A stretch of DNA of 8,223 nucleotides from UMGS1370 sp963557065 (lineage in GTDB: Bacteria; Bacillota; Clostridia; Lachnospirales; Lachnospiraceae). Shown here in pieces: positions 1-6,322 of the stretch. The stretch spans positions 1 through 8,223 of the forward strand of contig CAUWCT010000090.1 in NCBI GenBank assembly GCA_963557065.1. Reading direction: 5' to 3'. The notes beneath the pieces were generated by a model. The model had not been told where the DNA came from. It worked only from the letters and a program-made list of their open reading frames with translations, and made no database searches. The translations under genes and the position numbers were made by a program. Position 1 is the stretch's first letter, and each line of letters starts with the position of its first letter.

Positions 1-119
1 ATGTCAGATAGTAATTTACTCCAAAAGAATTATAGTGCTAAATCCCAAAGACGGGTCTGTGGCTGATGTGCAAAGCAAGATGCGTGGATTTTATATTATA
101 TATAATTACAAAGAGAGAG
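1..119. other. Upstream flank, no recognisable gene
   Basis: No gene can be supported here. One forward frame is open from base 1 to a TGA at 64-66 and a second is open to a TGA at 152-154, but neither resembles a protein I know, and the second runs into the terminator at 120-166. The stretch is most likely the 3' end or trailer of a gene outside the window. Bases 89-107 are very A/T-rich. A TATAAT lies at 101-106, but no acceptable -35 hexamer sits 16-18 bases before it. Confidence 0.4.
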
Positions 120-166
120 GCTGTATCAGACTGTCGGCAATGTTCCGGGTTTGATACAGCTTTTTT
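120..166 (+). terminator. Rho-independent terminator of the upstream transcript
   Basis: A perfect 9-base inverted repeat, GCTGTATCA (120-128) and TGATACAGC (152-160), is followed directly by six T (161-166). The 23-base loop can fold further through CGG/CCG pairs. This is a textbook intrinsic terminator for + strand transcription. Because it lies before the pfkA promoters, it separates pfkA from whatever is upstream. Confidence 0.85.
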
Positions 167-168
167 GC

Positions 169-197
169 TTGCCGACAACAAGGGTTTGCTGTATAAT
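169..197 (+). promoter_or_regulatory. Candidate pfkA promoter A
   Basis: TTGCCG (169-174) and a consensus TATAAT (192-197) are separated by 17 bases, which fits a housekeeping sigma-A promoter. It starts just after the upstream terminator and lies 58 bases before the pfkA start codon. The -10 belongs to a 12-base sequence, TATAATTACAAA, that also occurs at 101-112. Confidence 0.6.
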
Positions 198-214
198 TAC
201 AAAATGGGTATACT
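186..214 (+). promoter_or_regulatory. Candidate pfkA promoter B, overlapping A
   Basis: TTGCTG (186-191) and TATACT (209-214) are again separated by exactly 17 bases. Its -35 region overlaps the spacer of promoter A and its -35 hexamer abuts the -10 of A, so RNA polymerase could not occupy both at once. Which one is used cannot be decided from the sequence. Confidence 0.45.
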
Positions 215-254
215 GTACACTGATGTGAATCGTCTTAGGAAAGAGAGGCCACGT

Positions 255-1331
255 ATGAGAAGAATCGGAATGCTGACCAGCGGCGGAGACTGCCAAAGCC
301 TCAATGCTACGATGCGGGGAGTTGCAAAATCTCTGTATAATATGTTTGACGATGTAGAGATTGTAGGGTTTGAAGAAGGATATAAAGGCTTAATGTATGC
401 GGATTATCAGATATTAAAGCCCAGTGATTTTTCAGGGATTCTGACAAGAGGTGGCACAATTCTGGGAACATCCAGACAGCCTTTTAAACTGATGCGGGAG
501 CCGGATGACAATGGTTTGGACAAAGTAGAAGCCATGAAGCATACATACCGGAAACTCCGTTTGGAATGTCTGGTGGTTTTAGGCGGAAACGGCAGCCAGA
601 AGACGGCCAATCTGCTGAGAGAAGAAGGACTTAATATTGTATCCCTGCCCAAAACCATAGATAATGATCTGTGGGGAACAGATATGACATTTGGATTTCA
701 GAGTGCCGTAAATGTTGCAACGAATGCGATTGACTGTATTCATACCACAGCAGCATCTCATGGCCGGGTTTTTATTGTAGAGATCATGGGCCATAAGGTA
801 GGATGGCTGACGCTCCATGCCGGTATTGCAGGCGGAGCAGACATCATTCTGCTGCCGGAGATTCCATATGATTTAAATGCAGTTTGCGATGCACTGAAAA
901 AGCGTACTGCTGCCGGTAAGAAGTTTTCTATTCTGGCAGTAGCAGAAGGAGCGATTTCCAAGGAAGACGCGGCGCTTTCCAAAAAAGAATTAAAAGAGAA
1001 AAAGAAACATTCCATATATCCATCTATTGCCTATGAGATAGGGGCAAAGATTTCTGAAAAGACAGGACAGGAGGTCCGCGTAACGGTTCCCGGCCATATG
1101 CAGAGAGGCGGAGAACCATGCCCATACGATCGGGTTTTGTCTACCAGATTGGGAGCAGAAGCCGCAAAGCTTATACGTGATGAAGAATATGGCTATATGG
1201 TAGTGGTAAGGAATGGAGAAATTACAAAAATTCCGCTGTCTGAAACAGCCGGAAAATTAAAATATGTAGACCCAAAGAGTTCCATTATTGAAGAAGCAAA
1301 ACTGGCAGGCATCAGTTTTGGAGATGAATAG
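255..1331 (+). CDS. pfkA: 6-phosphofructokinase (probably ATP-dependent)
   Basis: Phosphorylates fructose 6-phosphate to fructose 1,6-bisphosphate, the committed step of glycolysis, in the cytoplasm. The protein has 358 residues, somewhat longer than E. coli PfkA. Visible motifs are the nucleotide loop TSGGDCQSLNA (8-18), GGNGS (110-114), the catalytic PKTIDND (132-138, base D136), the sugar-phosphate region around R171 and MGH (178-180), and PGHMQRGG (279-286). The residue matching E. coli Gly104 is glycine (G113), which favours ATP over pyrophosphate. The residue matching Gly124 is lysine (K133), as in pyrophosphate enzymes and actinobacterial ATP enzymes. Oddly, the residue matching metal-binding Asp103 is asparagine (N112). 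The start at 255 is chosen because AGGAAAGAGAGG (237-248) lies six bases upstream and conserved sequence begins there. The frame is open back to 66, but that extension crosses a terminator and two promoters. Family assignment is secure; phosphoryl donor is inferred. Confidence 0.95.
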   Translation: MRRIGMLTSGGDCQSLNATMRGVAKSLYNMFDDVEIVGFEEGYKGLMYADYQILKPSDFSGILTRGGTILGTSRQPFKLMREPDDNGLDKVEAMKHTYRKLRLECLVVLGGNGSQKTANLLREEGLNIVSLPKTIDNDLWGTDMTFGFQSAVNVATNAIDCIHTTAASHGRVFIVEIMGHKVGWLTLHAGIAGGADIILLPEIPYDLNAVCDALKKRTAAGKKFSILAVAEGAISKEDAALSKKELKEKKKHSIYPSIAYEIGAKISEKTGQEVRVTVPGHMQRGGEPCPYDRVLSTRLGAEAAKLIRDEEYGYMVVVRNGEITKIPLSETAGKLKYVDPKSSIIEEAKLAGISFGDE

Positions 1332-1332
1332 T

Positions 1333-1348
1333 TGATGCAGGAGCATCA
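1333..1348 (+). other. Small hairpin in the pfkA-dnaX gap
   Basis: TGATGC (1333-1338) pairs with GCATCA (1343-1348) around the loop AGGA, starting two bases after the pfkA stop codon. No T-run follows, so it is not an intrinsic terminator. An AGGAG that would resemble a ribosome binding site lies partly in the loop, but it is about 25 bases from the dnaX ATG, too far to serve it. It could stabilise or mark an mRNA end; this is speculative. Confidence 0.3.
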
Positions 1349-1368
1349 TAGAATGAAAGGCAGCTGAT

Positions 1369-3021
1369 ATGTCTTACACTGCACTATATCGAAAATGGCG
1401 TCCTATGGCCTTTGGGGAAGTAAAAGGTCAGGATCATATTGTCACAACACTAAAAAATCAAATACTTTCTGAACGGATCGGTCATGCGTATCTGTTCTGC
1501 GGCACCAGGGGAACTGGAAAAACAAGTATTGCCAAAATTTTTGCCAGAGCTGTCAACTGTGAGAATCCTCAAAACGGCAGCCCATGTAATGAATGCCCAT
1601 CCTGCAGAAGCATTTTAGGCGGATCTTCCATGAATGTGGTGGAAATTGATGCGGCATCCAACAATGGCGTTGAAAATATCCGCGAAATCAGGGAGCAGGT
1701 ACAATACCCGCCTACAGACGGCAGATACCGGGTTTATATTATTGACGAGGTGCATATGCTTTCTATCGGGGCTTTTAACGCCCTTTTAAAGACATTGGAA
1801 GAACCGCCCTCTTATGTAATCTTCATTTTGGCAACAACGGAAGTCCATAAGATTCCGATTACAATCTTGTCCCGGTGTCAAAGATATGATTTTAAGAGGA
1901 TTTCTCTGGAAACCATTGCAGAAAGACTGGGAGAATTAATCCGGGCAGAACAGATAGAAGCAGAAGAGAAGGCGCTGCGCTATGTGGCAAAAGCGGCAGA
2001 CGGCTCCATGCGGGATGCGTTAAGCCTTTTGGATCAATGTGTCGCCTTCCATTATGGAAAACTGCTTACTTATGAAAATGTTCTGGATGTTCTGGGAGCA
2101 GTAGATACGGCTGTATTCAGCAAAATGTTTGGCGCTGTCTGCCGGGGTGATACCAGAGAATGTATGGAAGGGCTGGAAGAACTGGTAGTCCAGGGCCGGG
2201 AACTGGGACAATTTGTTACAGATTTTATCTGGTATATGAGAAACCTGCTGCTGGCGCAGAGTACAGAGGATGCAGAGGGGCTTTTGGATATGTCAGAAGA
2301 AAATCTAAGACAGCTAAAAGAAGACGCAAAACTGGCAGACGGCAATACACTGATGCGGTATATCCGGATTTTTTCTGAGTTGTCCAACCAGATTCGGTTT
2401 GCGGCCCAGAAACGGGTTTTGGTAGAAGTGGCATTTATTAAGCTGACCAAACCTGCTATGGAGGCAAATTTAGACTCTGTTTTACAGAGATTGGCAGATT
2501 TGGAAGAACAGGTGGCGTCAGGAGCTATTTCCATCAGCCAGAATACGGAAGCTGTGCAGCCTGTCTCTCATCCTGCACCATCCGGATGTTCAGAAGTGAC
2601 ATCGGAAAATCCGGAATCGTCGGGGCAAACACTGCCTTATGGAGGAGCGCCCTATGCAGCGCCGCGGGAGACAGTTTCTCTGCCGCCTGCCCAGTTGGAG
2701 GATTTAAACCTGATTCGCAATGAGTGGGGGAAAATCGTCCGCGAGATGGGTATGTCTATCCGTCCCAGTTTTCGGGATACAGTGGTAGAGCCCAGCGGAG
2801 AAAGCTGTTTGTGCATTGTATTTTCCAATGCAGGAAACTATGCTATTGGCAGCCGCCCAAGTGTGCTGGGGGATCTGGAACGCCATATTGAAGAAGCGTA
2901 TGGCAAAAAGCTTTACCTGAAATCCCGTCTGGCAGGAGTGGGAGAACGGTTGGATACCATATATGTAAGTGATGAAGAATTAAGAGAACAGATTCATATG
3001 GATATTACCATAGAAGATTAA
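1369..3021 (+). CDS. dnaX: DNA polymerase III subunit gamma/tau
   Basis: Clamp-loader ATPase that loads the sliding clamp and, through the tau tail, ties the loader to polymerase at the fork. The product has 550 residues. The AAA+ core shows the opening YRKWRP, Walker A GTRGTGKT (45-52), zinc-binding cysteines C64, C73, C76 and C79, Walker B IIDEVH (124-129), sensor 1 at ATT (155-157), the arginine finger in SRC (168-170) and sensor 2 in GSMRDALSLLDQ (212-223). Domain III helices run to about 370. A Ser/Pro/Gly-rich linker covers about 388-441 and a folded tail 442-550, as in full-length tau. I found no slippery A-run placed to give a shorter gamma form. The start follows a modest AAAGG (1356-1360), eight bases before the ATG. 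The gene lies 37 bases after pfkA and 32 bases before ebfC. Confidence 0.97.
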   Translation: MSYTALYRKWRPMAFGEVKGQDHIVTTLKNQILSERIGHAYLFCGTRGTGKTSIAKIFARAVNCENPQNGSPCNECPSCRSILGGSSMNVVEIDAASNNGVENIREIREQVQYPPTDGRYRVYIIDEVHMLSIGAFNALLKTLEEPPSYVIFILATTEVHKIPITILSRCQRYDFKRISLETIAERLGELIRAEQIEAEEKALRYVAKAADGSMRDALSLLDQCVAFHYGKLLTYENVLDVLGAVDTAVFSKMFGAVCRGDTRECMEGLEELVVQGRELGQFVTDFIWYMRNLLLAQSTEDAEGLLDMSEENLRQLKEDAKLADGNTLMRYIRIFSELSNQIRFAAQKRVLVEVAFIKLTKPAMEANLDSVLQRLADLEEQVASGAISISQNTEAVQPVSHPAPSGCSEVTSENPESSGQTLPYGGAPYAAPRETVSLPPAQLEDLNLIRNEWGKIVREMGMSIRPSFRDTVVEPSGESCLCIVFSNAGNYAIGSRPSVLGDLERHIEEAYGKKLYLKSRLAGVGERLDTIYVSDEELREQIHMDITIED

Positions 3022-3053
3022 TCGATTTTATATTGTTAGGAGGATTTTTTAAG

Positions 3054-3407
3054 ATGGCAAAACGTGGAGGTTTCCCAGGCGGAATGCCTGGTAATATGAA
3101 TAATTTAATGAAGCAGGCGCAGCGCATGCAGCGTCAGATGGAAGAGACGGCAAAGGCTTTGGAGGAAAAAGAATACACAGCTGCGGCAGGAGGCGGCGCT
3201 GTTACAGTTACCGTTTCCGGTAAAAAAGAGGTAACTGCTGTAAAACTTTCAGAAGAAGTTGTAGATCCCGATGATATTGAGATGCTGGAGGATTTGATTG
3301 CAGCGGCTGTTAATGAGGCGTTCCGCCAGATGGAAGAAGATTCCGCCAGCGCTATGTCCAGGCTGACCGGAGGCATGGGCGGATTAGGCGGAGGTTTTCC
3401 GTTCTAA
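3054..3407 (+). CDS. ebfC: YbaB/EbfC nucleoid-associated DNA-binding protein
   Basis: A small dimeric DNA-binding protein of 117 residues, the usual length for the family. It is encoded between dnaX and recR in most bacteria and is thought to coat or organise DNA. The sequence shows a Gly-rich, basic N-terminus with GGMPG, a long helix rich in Met, Gln and Glu containing MNNLMKQAQRMQRQMEE, a central beta segment with GAVTVTVSGKKEV, the family-typical VVDPDDIEMLEDLI, and a Gly-rich tail (GGMGGLGGGFPF). The start is the ATG at 3054, with AGGAGG (3038-3043) ten bases upstream. An in-frame TTG at 3033 would add seven residues but lies before that ribosome binding site, so I reject it. The last base of its TAA is the first base of the recR ATG. 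Molecular role in this organism is inferred from the family. Confidence 0.95.
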   Translation: MAKRGGFPGGMPGNMNNLMKQAQRMQRQMEETAKALEEKEYTAAAGGGAVTVTVSGKKEVTAVKLSEEVVDPDDIEMLEDLIAAAVNEAFRQMEEDSASAMSRLTGGMGGLGGGFPF

Positions 3408-4003
3408 TGGATTATTACAGTAATCAGATTACAAAATTAATCGAAGAATTGTCAAAGCTTCCCGGAGTTGGGGCTAAATCGGCACAGCGTCTGGCTTTTC
3501 ATATTATTAATATGCCAAAGGAGCAGGTAGACCGTCTGGCAGGTGCAATGACCAGCGCCCGCAATAACATTCGATATTGCAAAGACTGCTTTACCCTTAC
3601 GGATCAGGACAGGTGCCCTATATGCAGCAATCAGAACCGGGATCACTCTACAATTATGGTAGTGGAGAATTCCCGCGATTTGGCTGCCTATGAAAAGACA
3701 GGCAAATATGACGGGGTATATCATGTTCTTCATGGCGCAATTTCCCCTATGCTGGGGATCGGCCCTAATGATATTAAATTAAAAGAATTGATGCAGCGGC
3801 TTCAGTCCGATGTAAAAGAAGTGATTATTGCCACAAATTCCAGTCTGGAAGGCGAGACAACCGCTATGTATATCAGCAAGCTGGTAAAACCGACCGGCGT
3901 AAAAGTAAGCCGGATTGCCAGCGGCGTACCGGTGGGAGGGGATTTGGAATATATTGACGAAGTTACCCTGCTGCGGGCATTAGAAGGCAGAGTAGAGTTA
4001 TAA
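3407..4003 (+). CDS. recR: Recombination mediator RecR
   Basis: Works with RecO (and RecF) to load RecA on single-stranded DNA coated with SSB during gap repair. The protein has 198 residues, the normal full length. In order it shows the helix-hairpin-helix LPGVGAKSAQRLAFH (18-32), a four-cysteine zinc site (C58, C61, C70, C73), a Toprim domain from about 81 with VVE (85-87) and EGE (148-150), and a C-terminal Walker B-like segment GGDLEYIDEVTLLRAL (177-192). Its ATG overlaps the ebfC stop by one base (TAATG). A GGAGG at 3390-3394, inside ebfC, is twelve bases away, so translation is probably coupled. All landmark residues are intact. Confidence 0.97.
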   Translation: MDYYSNQITKLIEELSKLPGVGAKSAQRLAFHIINMPKEQVDRLAGAMTSARNNIRYCKDCFTLTDQDRCPICSNQNRDHSTIMVVENSRDLAAYEKTGKYDGVYHVLHGAISPMLGIGPNDIKLKELMQRLQSDVKEVIIATNSSLEGETTAMYISKLVKPTGVKVSRIASGVPVGGDLEYIDEVTLLRALEGRVEL

Positions 4004-4034
4004 AGGGAAAGCAGCATATTAGGAGATGCAAAGA

Positions 4035-6305
4035 ATGGACAAATACGAGTTTAATATAAAGGTTGAGCAGCTTAAAAAGCTGGTCAATAAAGGTGACTAT
4101 GATACAGCAATGAAAATTGCAGACACGATTGACTGGAGAAGGGTGCGCAATGCCAATCTTCTGTCTCTGGTGTCTTCTGTATATGAAAAAAATCGAGAGT
4201 ACCACGAGGCGAAAGAGATTCTGCTGATTGCCTTTGAACGTGCGCCTATTGGGAAGCGCCTTTTATATAAATTGACCCAGCTGGCATTAAAAGATGGGGA
4301 TATTCAGGAGGCAGAGGCATATTACCGGGAATTCTGCTCTCTGGCAGAAGATGATTCCAGGCAGTATATTCTGCAGTATTTGATTTTAAAAGCGAAAAAT
4401 GCGCCGCCGGATCAGCTGGTCAACACATTGGAAGTGTATACCAGTATGGAACTGGACGAAAAGTGGCTCTATGAACTGGCAGAGCAGTACAGCCTGGCAG
4501 GGATGGAAAGAGAATGTATAGAAACCTGCGATAAGATTATGCTGCTGTTTGGTTTTGGAAAGTATGTAGACAAAGCCATGGAATTAAAAGTCCAGTATGC
4601 CCCTTTAAATAATTACCAGAGGGATTTGGCAGAAAACCGGGATACCTATGAAGAAAAATTAAGGGCAGTAGAGCAGGGGAATTACTATGTAGAGGAGCCG
4701 GTTTTTGAAAATCCGGCATATCAGGAAACACCAGTATACCAGGAAACACCGGTATATCAGGAAACGCCGGTATATCAGGAAACACCGGGAGAAGAACAAA
4801 ATCAGGGATATTCCCAGGAATATGATCGGGAATATAATCAGGGAGACTATCAGAACCAGAACTATGGGATGGAAGAAGATTACTCTCAGGAACAGGGATA
4901 TGGAGAATACGTTTCCCGGAATTCAGAGTATGGGACAGAAGAATATCCGCAGCCGCCTTATTATGAAGAAGAGGGAGATTTTAAAGATCAGGCGTATGCT
5001 GAAACCGCAGCCGCGTCCGAAGAAGAGTATCCGTACCGCCAGAGGACTCCGGTTTACCGCAATGATGTCCCGGTGATGCCCCCAAAACGCATTCGCCCGG
5101 AAGAGGAACTGCAGGTTCAGATGAAAGAGGCGGAAGTAGAGGAACAGCTGGCCCAGGAAATGTCCAGACTTTCCAGTGATGAGTATTCCCAGGGAGAGAC
5201 AGAAGATTCCGGTATAAGCAATACCAGAATTTTAAATGATGTAAGAGAGTTAAAACAGGATGGAAATGATATAGAAAAAACCAGAGTGATTCGCAATATT
5301 CGGGAAATTCAGGAAGCCAGGACTGCATATCAGAAGGAAATGGAAACAAACTCTGTTCCGTCCAGAAGCAGAGTGGAGCAGTTGACACAGCCAAACCATC
5401 TGATGATTGAAGCGGATTCACCGGAGATAGGCCTTGAAATAGCTAAAAAGGCATTGAAGAAGATTCATTTAGAATTGGGAACCAAAAATCCGGCAGCTAA
5501 AATTTCCGGGGGAAAATTAAATAAAAAGGGGCTGTTTGCAGTAGCAGACAAGCTGGCTGGAAAAGATTTGATTATTGAAAATGCAGCAGATTTAAACAGC
5601 AGCCTTTTAGATGAATTAAACCGTCTGATGGCATATGATGAGACAGGGATTATTGTGGTTTTGATCGATACGCCAAACCGTCTGGAAAATCTTCACAACC
5701 AGCATCCGGCGCTGTCTGCTTATTTTGAGTGCATTGGCAGCCAGGATTTTCAGGAACAGGAAATGAAGGAGGATGCAGAACCGGAAGAAGATACCAGGCC
5801 GGTTCGCAGGGTGATTCCTATCCGCGAGGAAGAGGCAGTGCGTCCTGCTTATAGGGAAGAACCTTCAGAAGAGCCTTATCCGGATGAAGAATACCCGCAA
5901 GACTCATATGAAGAAGATTCCTATCAAGAAGATTCGTATGAAGAGGATTCTTACGAAGAAGAGGAAGCTTATTCAGGTGAGGAGGACTATCAGGAGGAAT
6001 CAGAAGAGGAAACTTCCTATCCGGAAGAAGAGATGACGATTGATGAATTTGCCCAATATGCAACTCAGTATGCCAGCCAGATTGACTGCAGCATCAGTGG
6101 TAAAAGTATGCTGGCTCTTTACGAGAGAATTGAAATCATGGAAGAAGATAATATTCCTCTCACCAGAGAGAATGCGGAAAATCTCATAGAAGAAGCGGCA
6201 GATAAAGCAGAAAAGCCTTCTCTGGGCAAAATGATTAAAGGAGTATTTTCTTCCAAGTATGATAAAGACGGACTTTTAATTTTAAAAGAAGAGCATTTTA
6301 TATAA
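4035..6305 (+). CDS. Uncharacterised modular protein: TPR-like helices, acidic linkers, degenerate AAA+ domain
   Basis: Function unknown; 756 residues. Residues 1-190 are helical with TPR-like spacing (for example the segment around WLYELAEQYSLAGMERECIE). Residues 215-350 are low-complexity, rich in Tyr, Glu and Gln, with four tandem YQETPV units. Residues 350-390 are charged and probably helical. Residues 397-434 hold two 19-residue units, each beginning with Thr-Arg. Residues 454-568 resemble a CbxX/CfxQ-like AAA+ core that has lost its Walker A glycine/lysine loop, its Walker B aspartate-glutamate pair and its arginine finger. Residues 580-665 are strongly acidic with four DSYEE units. Residues 667-756 form a helical domain resembling an AAA+ lid and tail. 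No signal peptide or membrane segment is seen, so it is probably cytoplasmic. The start at 4035 is preferred because AGGAG (4021-4025) is nine bases away; the ATG at 4026 abuts that site. It follows recR by 31 bases. A scaffold or adaptor role is my inference. Confidence 0.85.
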   Translation: MDKYEFNIKVEQLKKLVNKGDYDTAMKIADTIDWRRVRNANLLSLVSSVYEKNREYHEAKEILLIAFERAPIGKRLLYKLTQLALKDGDIQEAEAYYREFCSLAEDDSRQYILQYLILKAKNAPPDQLVNTLEVYTSMELDEKWLYELAEQYSLAGMERECIETCDKIMLLFGFGKYVDKAMELKVQYAPLNNYQRDLAENRDTYEEKLRAVEQGNYYVEEPVFENPAYQETPVYQETPVYQETPVYQETPGEEQNQGYSQEYDREYNQGDYQNQNYGMEEDYSQEQGYGEYVSRNSEYGTEEYPQPPYYEEEGDFKDQAYAETAAASEEEYPYRQRTPVYRNDVPVMPPKRIRPEEELQVQMKEAEVEEQLAQEMSRLSSDEYSQGETEDSGISNTRILNDVRELKQDGNDIEKTRVIRNIREIQEARTAYQKEMETNSVPSRSRVEQLTQPNHLMIEADSPEIGLEIAKKALKKIHLELGTKNPAAKISGGKLNKKGLFAVADKLAGKDLIIENAADLNSSLLDELNRLMAYDETGIIVVLIDTPNRLENLHNQHPALSAYFECIGSQDFQEQEMKEDAEPEEDTRPVRRVIPIREEEAVRPAYREEPSEEPYPDEEYPQDSYEEDSYQEDSYEEDSYEEEEAYSGEEDYQEESEEETSYPEEEMTIDEFAQYATQYASQIDCSISGKSMLALYERIEIMEEDNIPLTRENAENLIEEAADKAEKPSLGKMIKGVFSSKYDKDGLLILKEEHFI
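4719..4790 (+). repeat. Four tandem 18-base repeats encoding YQETP(V/G)
   Basis: Four head-to-tail units at 4719-4736, 4737-4754, 4755-4772 and 4773-4790, each reading Tyr-Gln-Glu-Thr-Pro plus Val (Gly in the last). Units differ by only a few bases, mainly at third codon positions. They keep the reading frame, so copy-number change would lengthen or shorten the linker without breaking the gene. Confidence 0.9.
5223..5336 (+). repeat. Two diverged 19-codon units starting Thr-Arg
   Basis: Residues 397-415 and 416-434 of the modular protein align as TRILNDVREL and TRVIRNIREI followed by nine less conserved residues. The DNA is no longer similar, so this is an old protein-level duplication or convergent helical pattern. 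The two units are adjacent with no gap. Confidence 0.5.
5901..5960 (+). repeat. Four tandem 15-base repeats encoding DSY(E/Q)E
   Basis: Units at 5901-5915, 5916-5930, 5931-5945 and 5946-5960 each encode Asp-Ser-Tyr-Glu/Gln-Glu. The four serine codons are TCA, TCC, TCG and TCT, all different, so the DNA has drifted while the peptide pattern stayed. The segment sits in the acidic linker between the degenerate AAA+ domain and the C-terminal helical domain. Confidence 0.85.
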
Positions 6306-6322
6306 GAGACGGGGAAAGAATC

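Noticed and set aside
1..66. A 21-residue reading beginning ATG at base 1
   Set aside because: No ribosome binding site is visible because the window starts there, and the peptide resembles nothing I recognise; it could equally be a fragment or noise.
66..254. N-terminal extension of pfkA to base 66
   Set aside because: It would translate through an intrinsic terminator (120-166) and both candidate promoters, has no resemblance to PFK, and the ATG at 255 has a well-placed ribosome binding site.
2070..2534. Reverse-strand reading of 154 codons inside dnaX
   Set aside because: It is antisense to a well-conserved gene, has low-complexity Ser-rich composition and no family resemblance.
1369..3021. 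Programmed frameshift in dnaX giving a gamma form
   Set aside because: I found no A AAA AAG-type slippery run with a following stem-loop near the end of domain III.
3033..3053. TTG start for ebfC
   Set aside because: The AGGAGG ribosome binding site lies inside this extension and serves the ATG at 3054.
4026..4034. ATG at 4026 as start of the modular protein
   Set aside because: AGGAG ends at 4025, leaving no spacing; the ATG at 4035 has nine bases.
4719..4790. CRISPR-like array
   Set aside because: The units are contiguous with no spacers, in frame within a gene, and only 18 bases long.
4705..5421. Alternative-frame readings over the repeat region (forward 4705-5076, reverse 4981-5421)
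   Set aside because: They are frame shadows of the repeats and biased codons, giving Arg/Lys/Ile- or Pro/Leu-rich strings with no domain.
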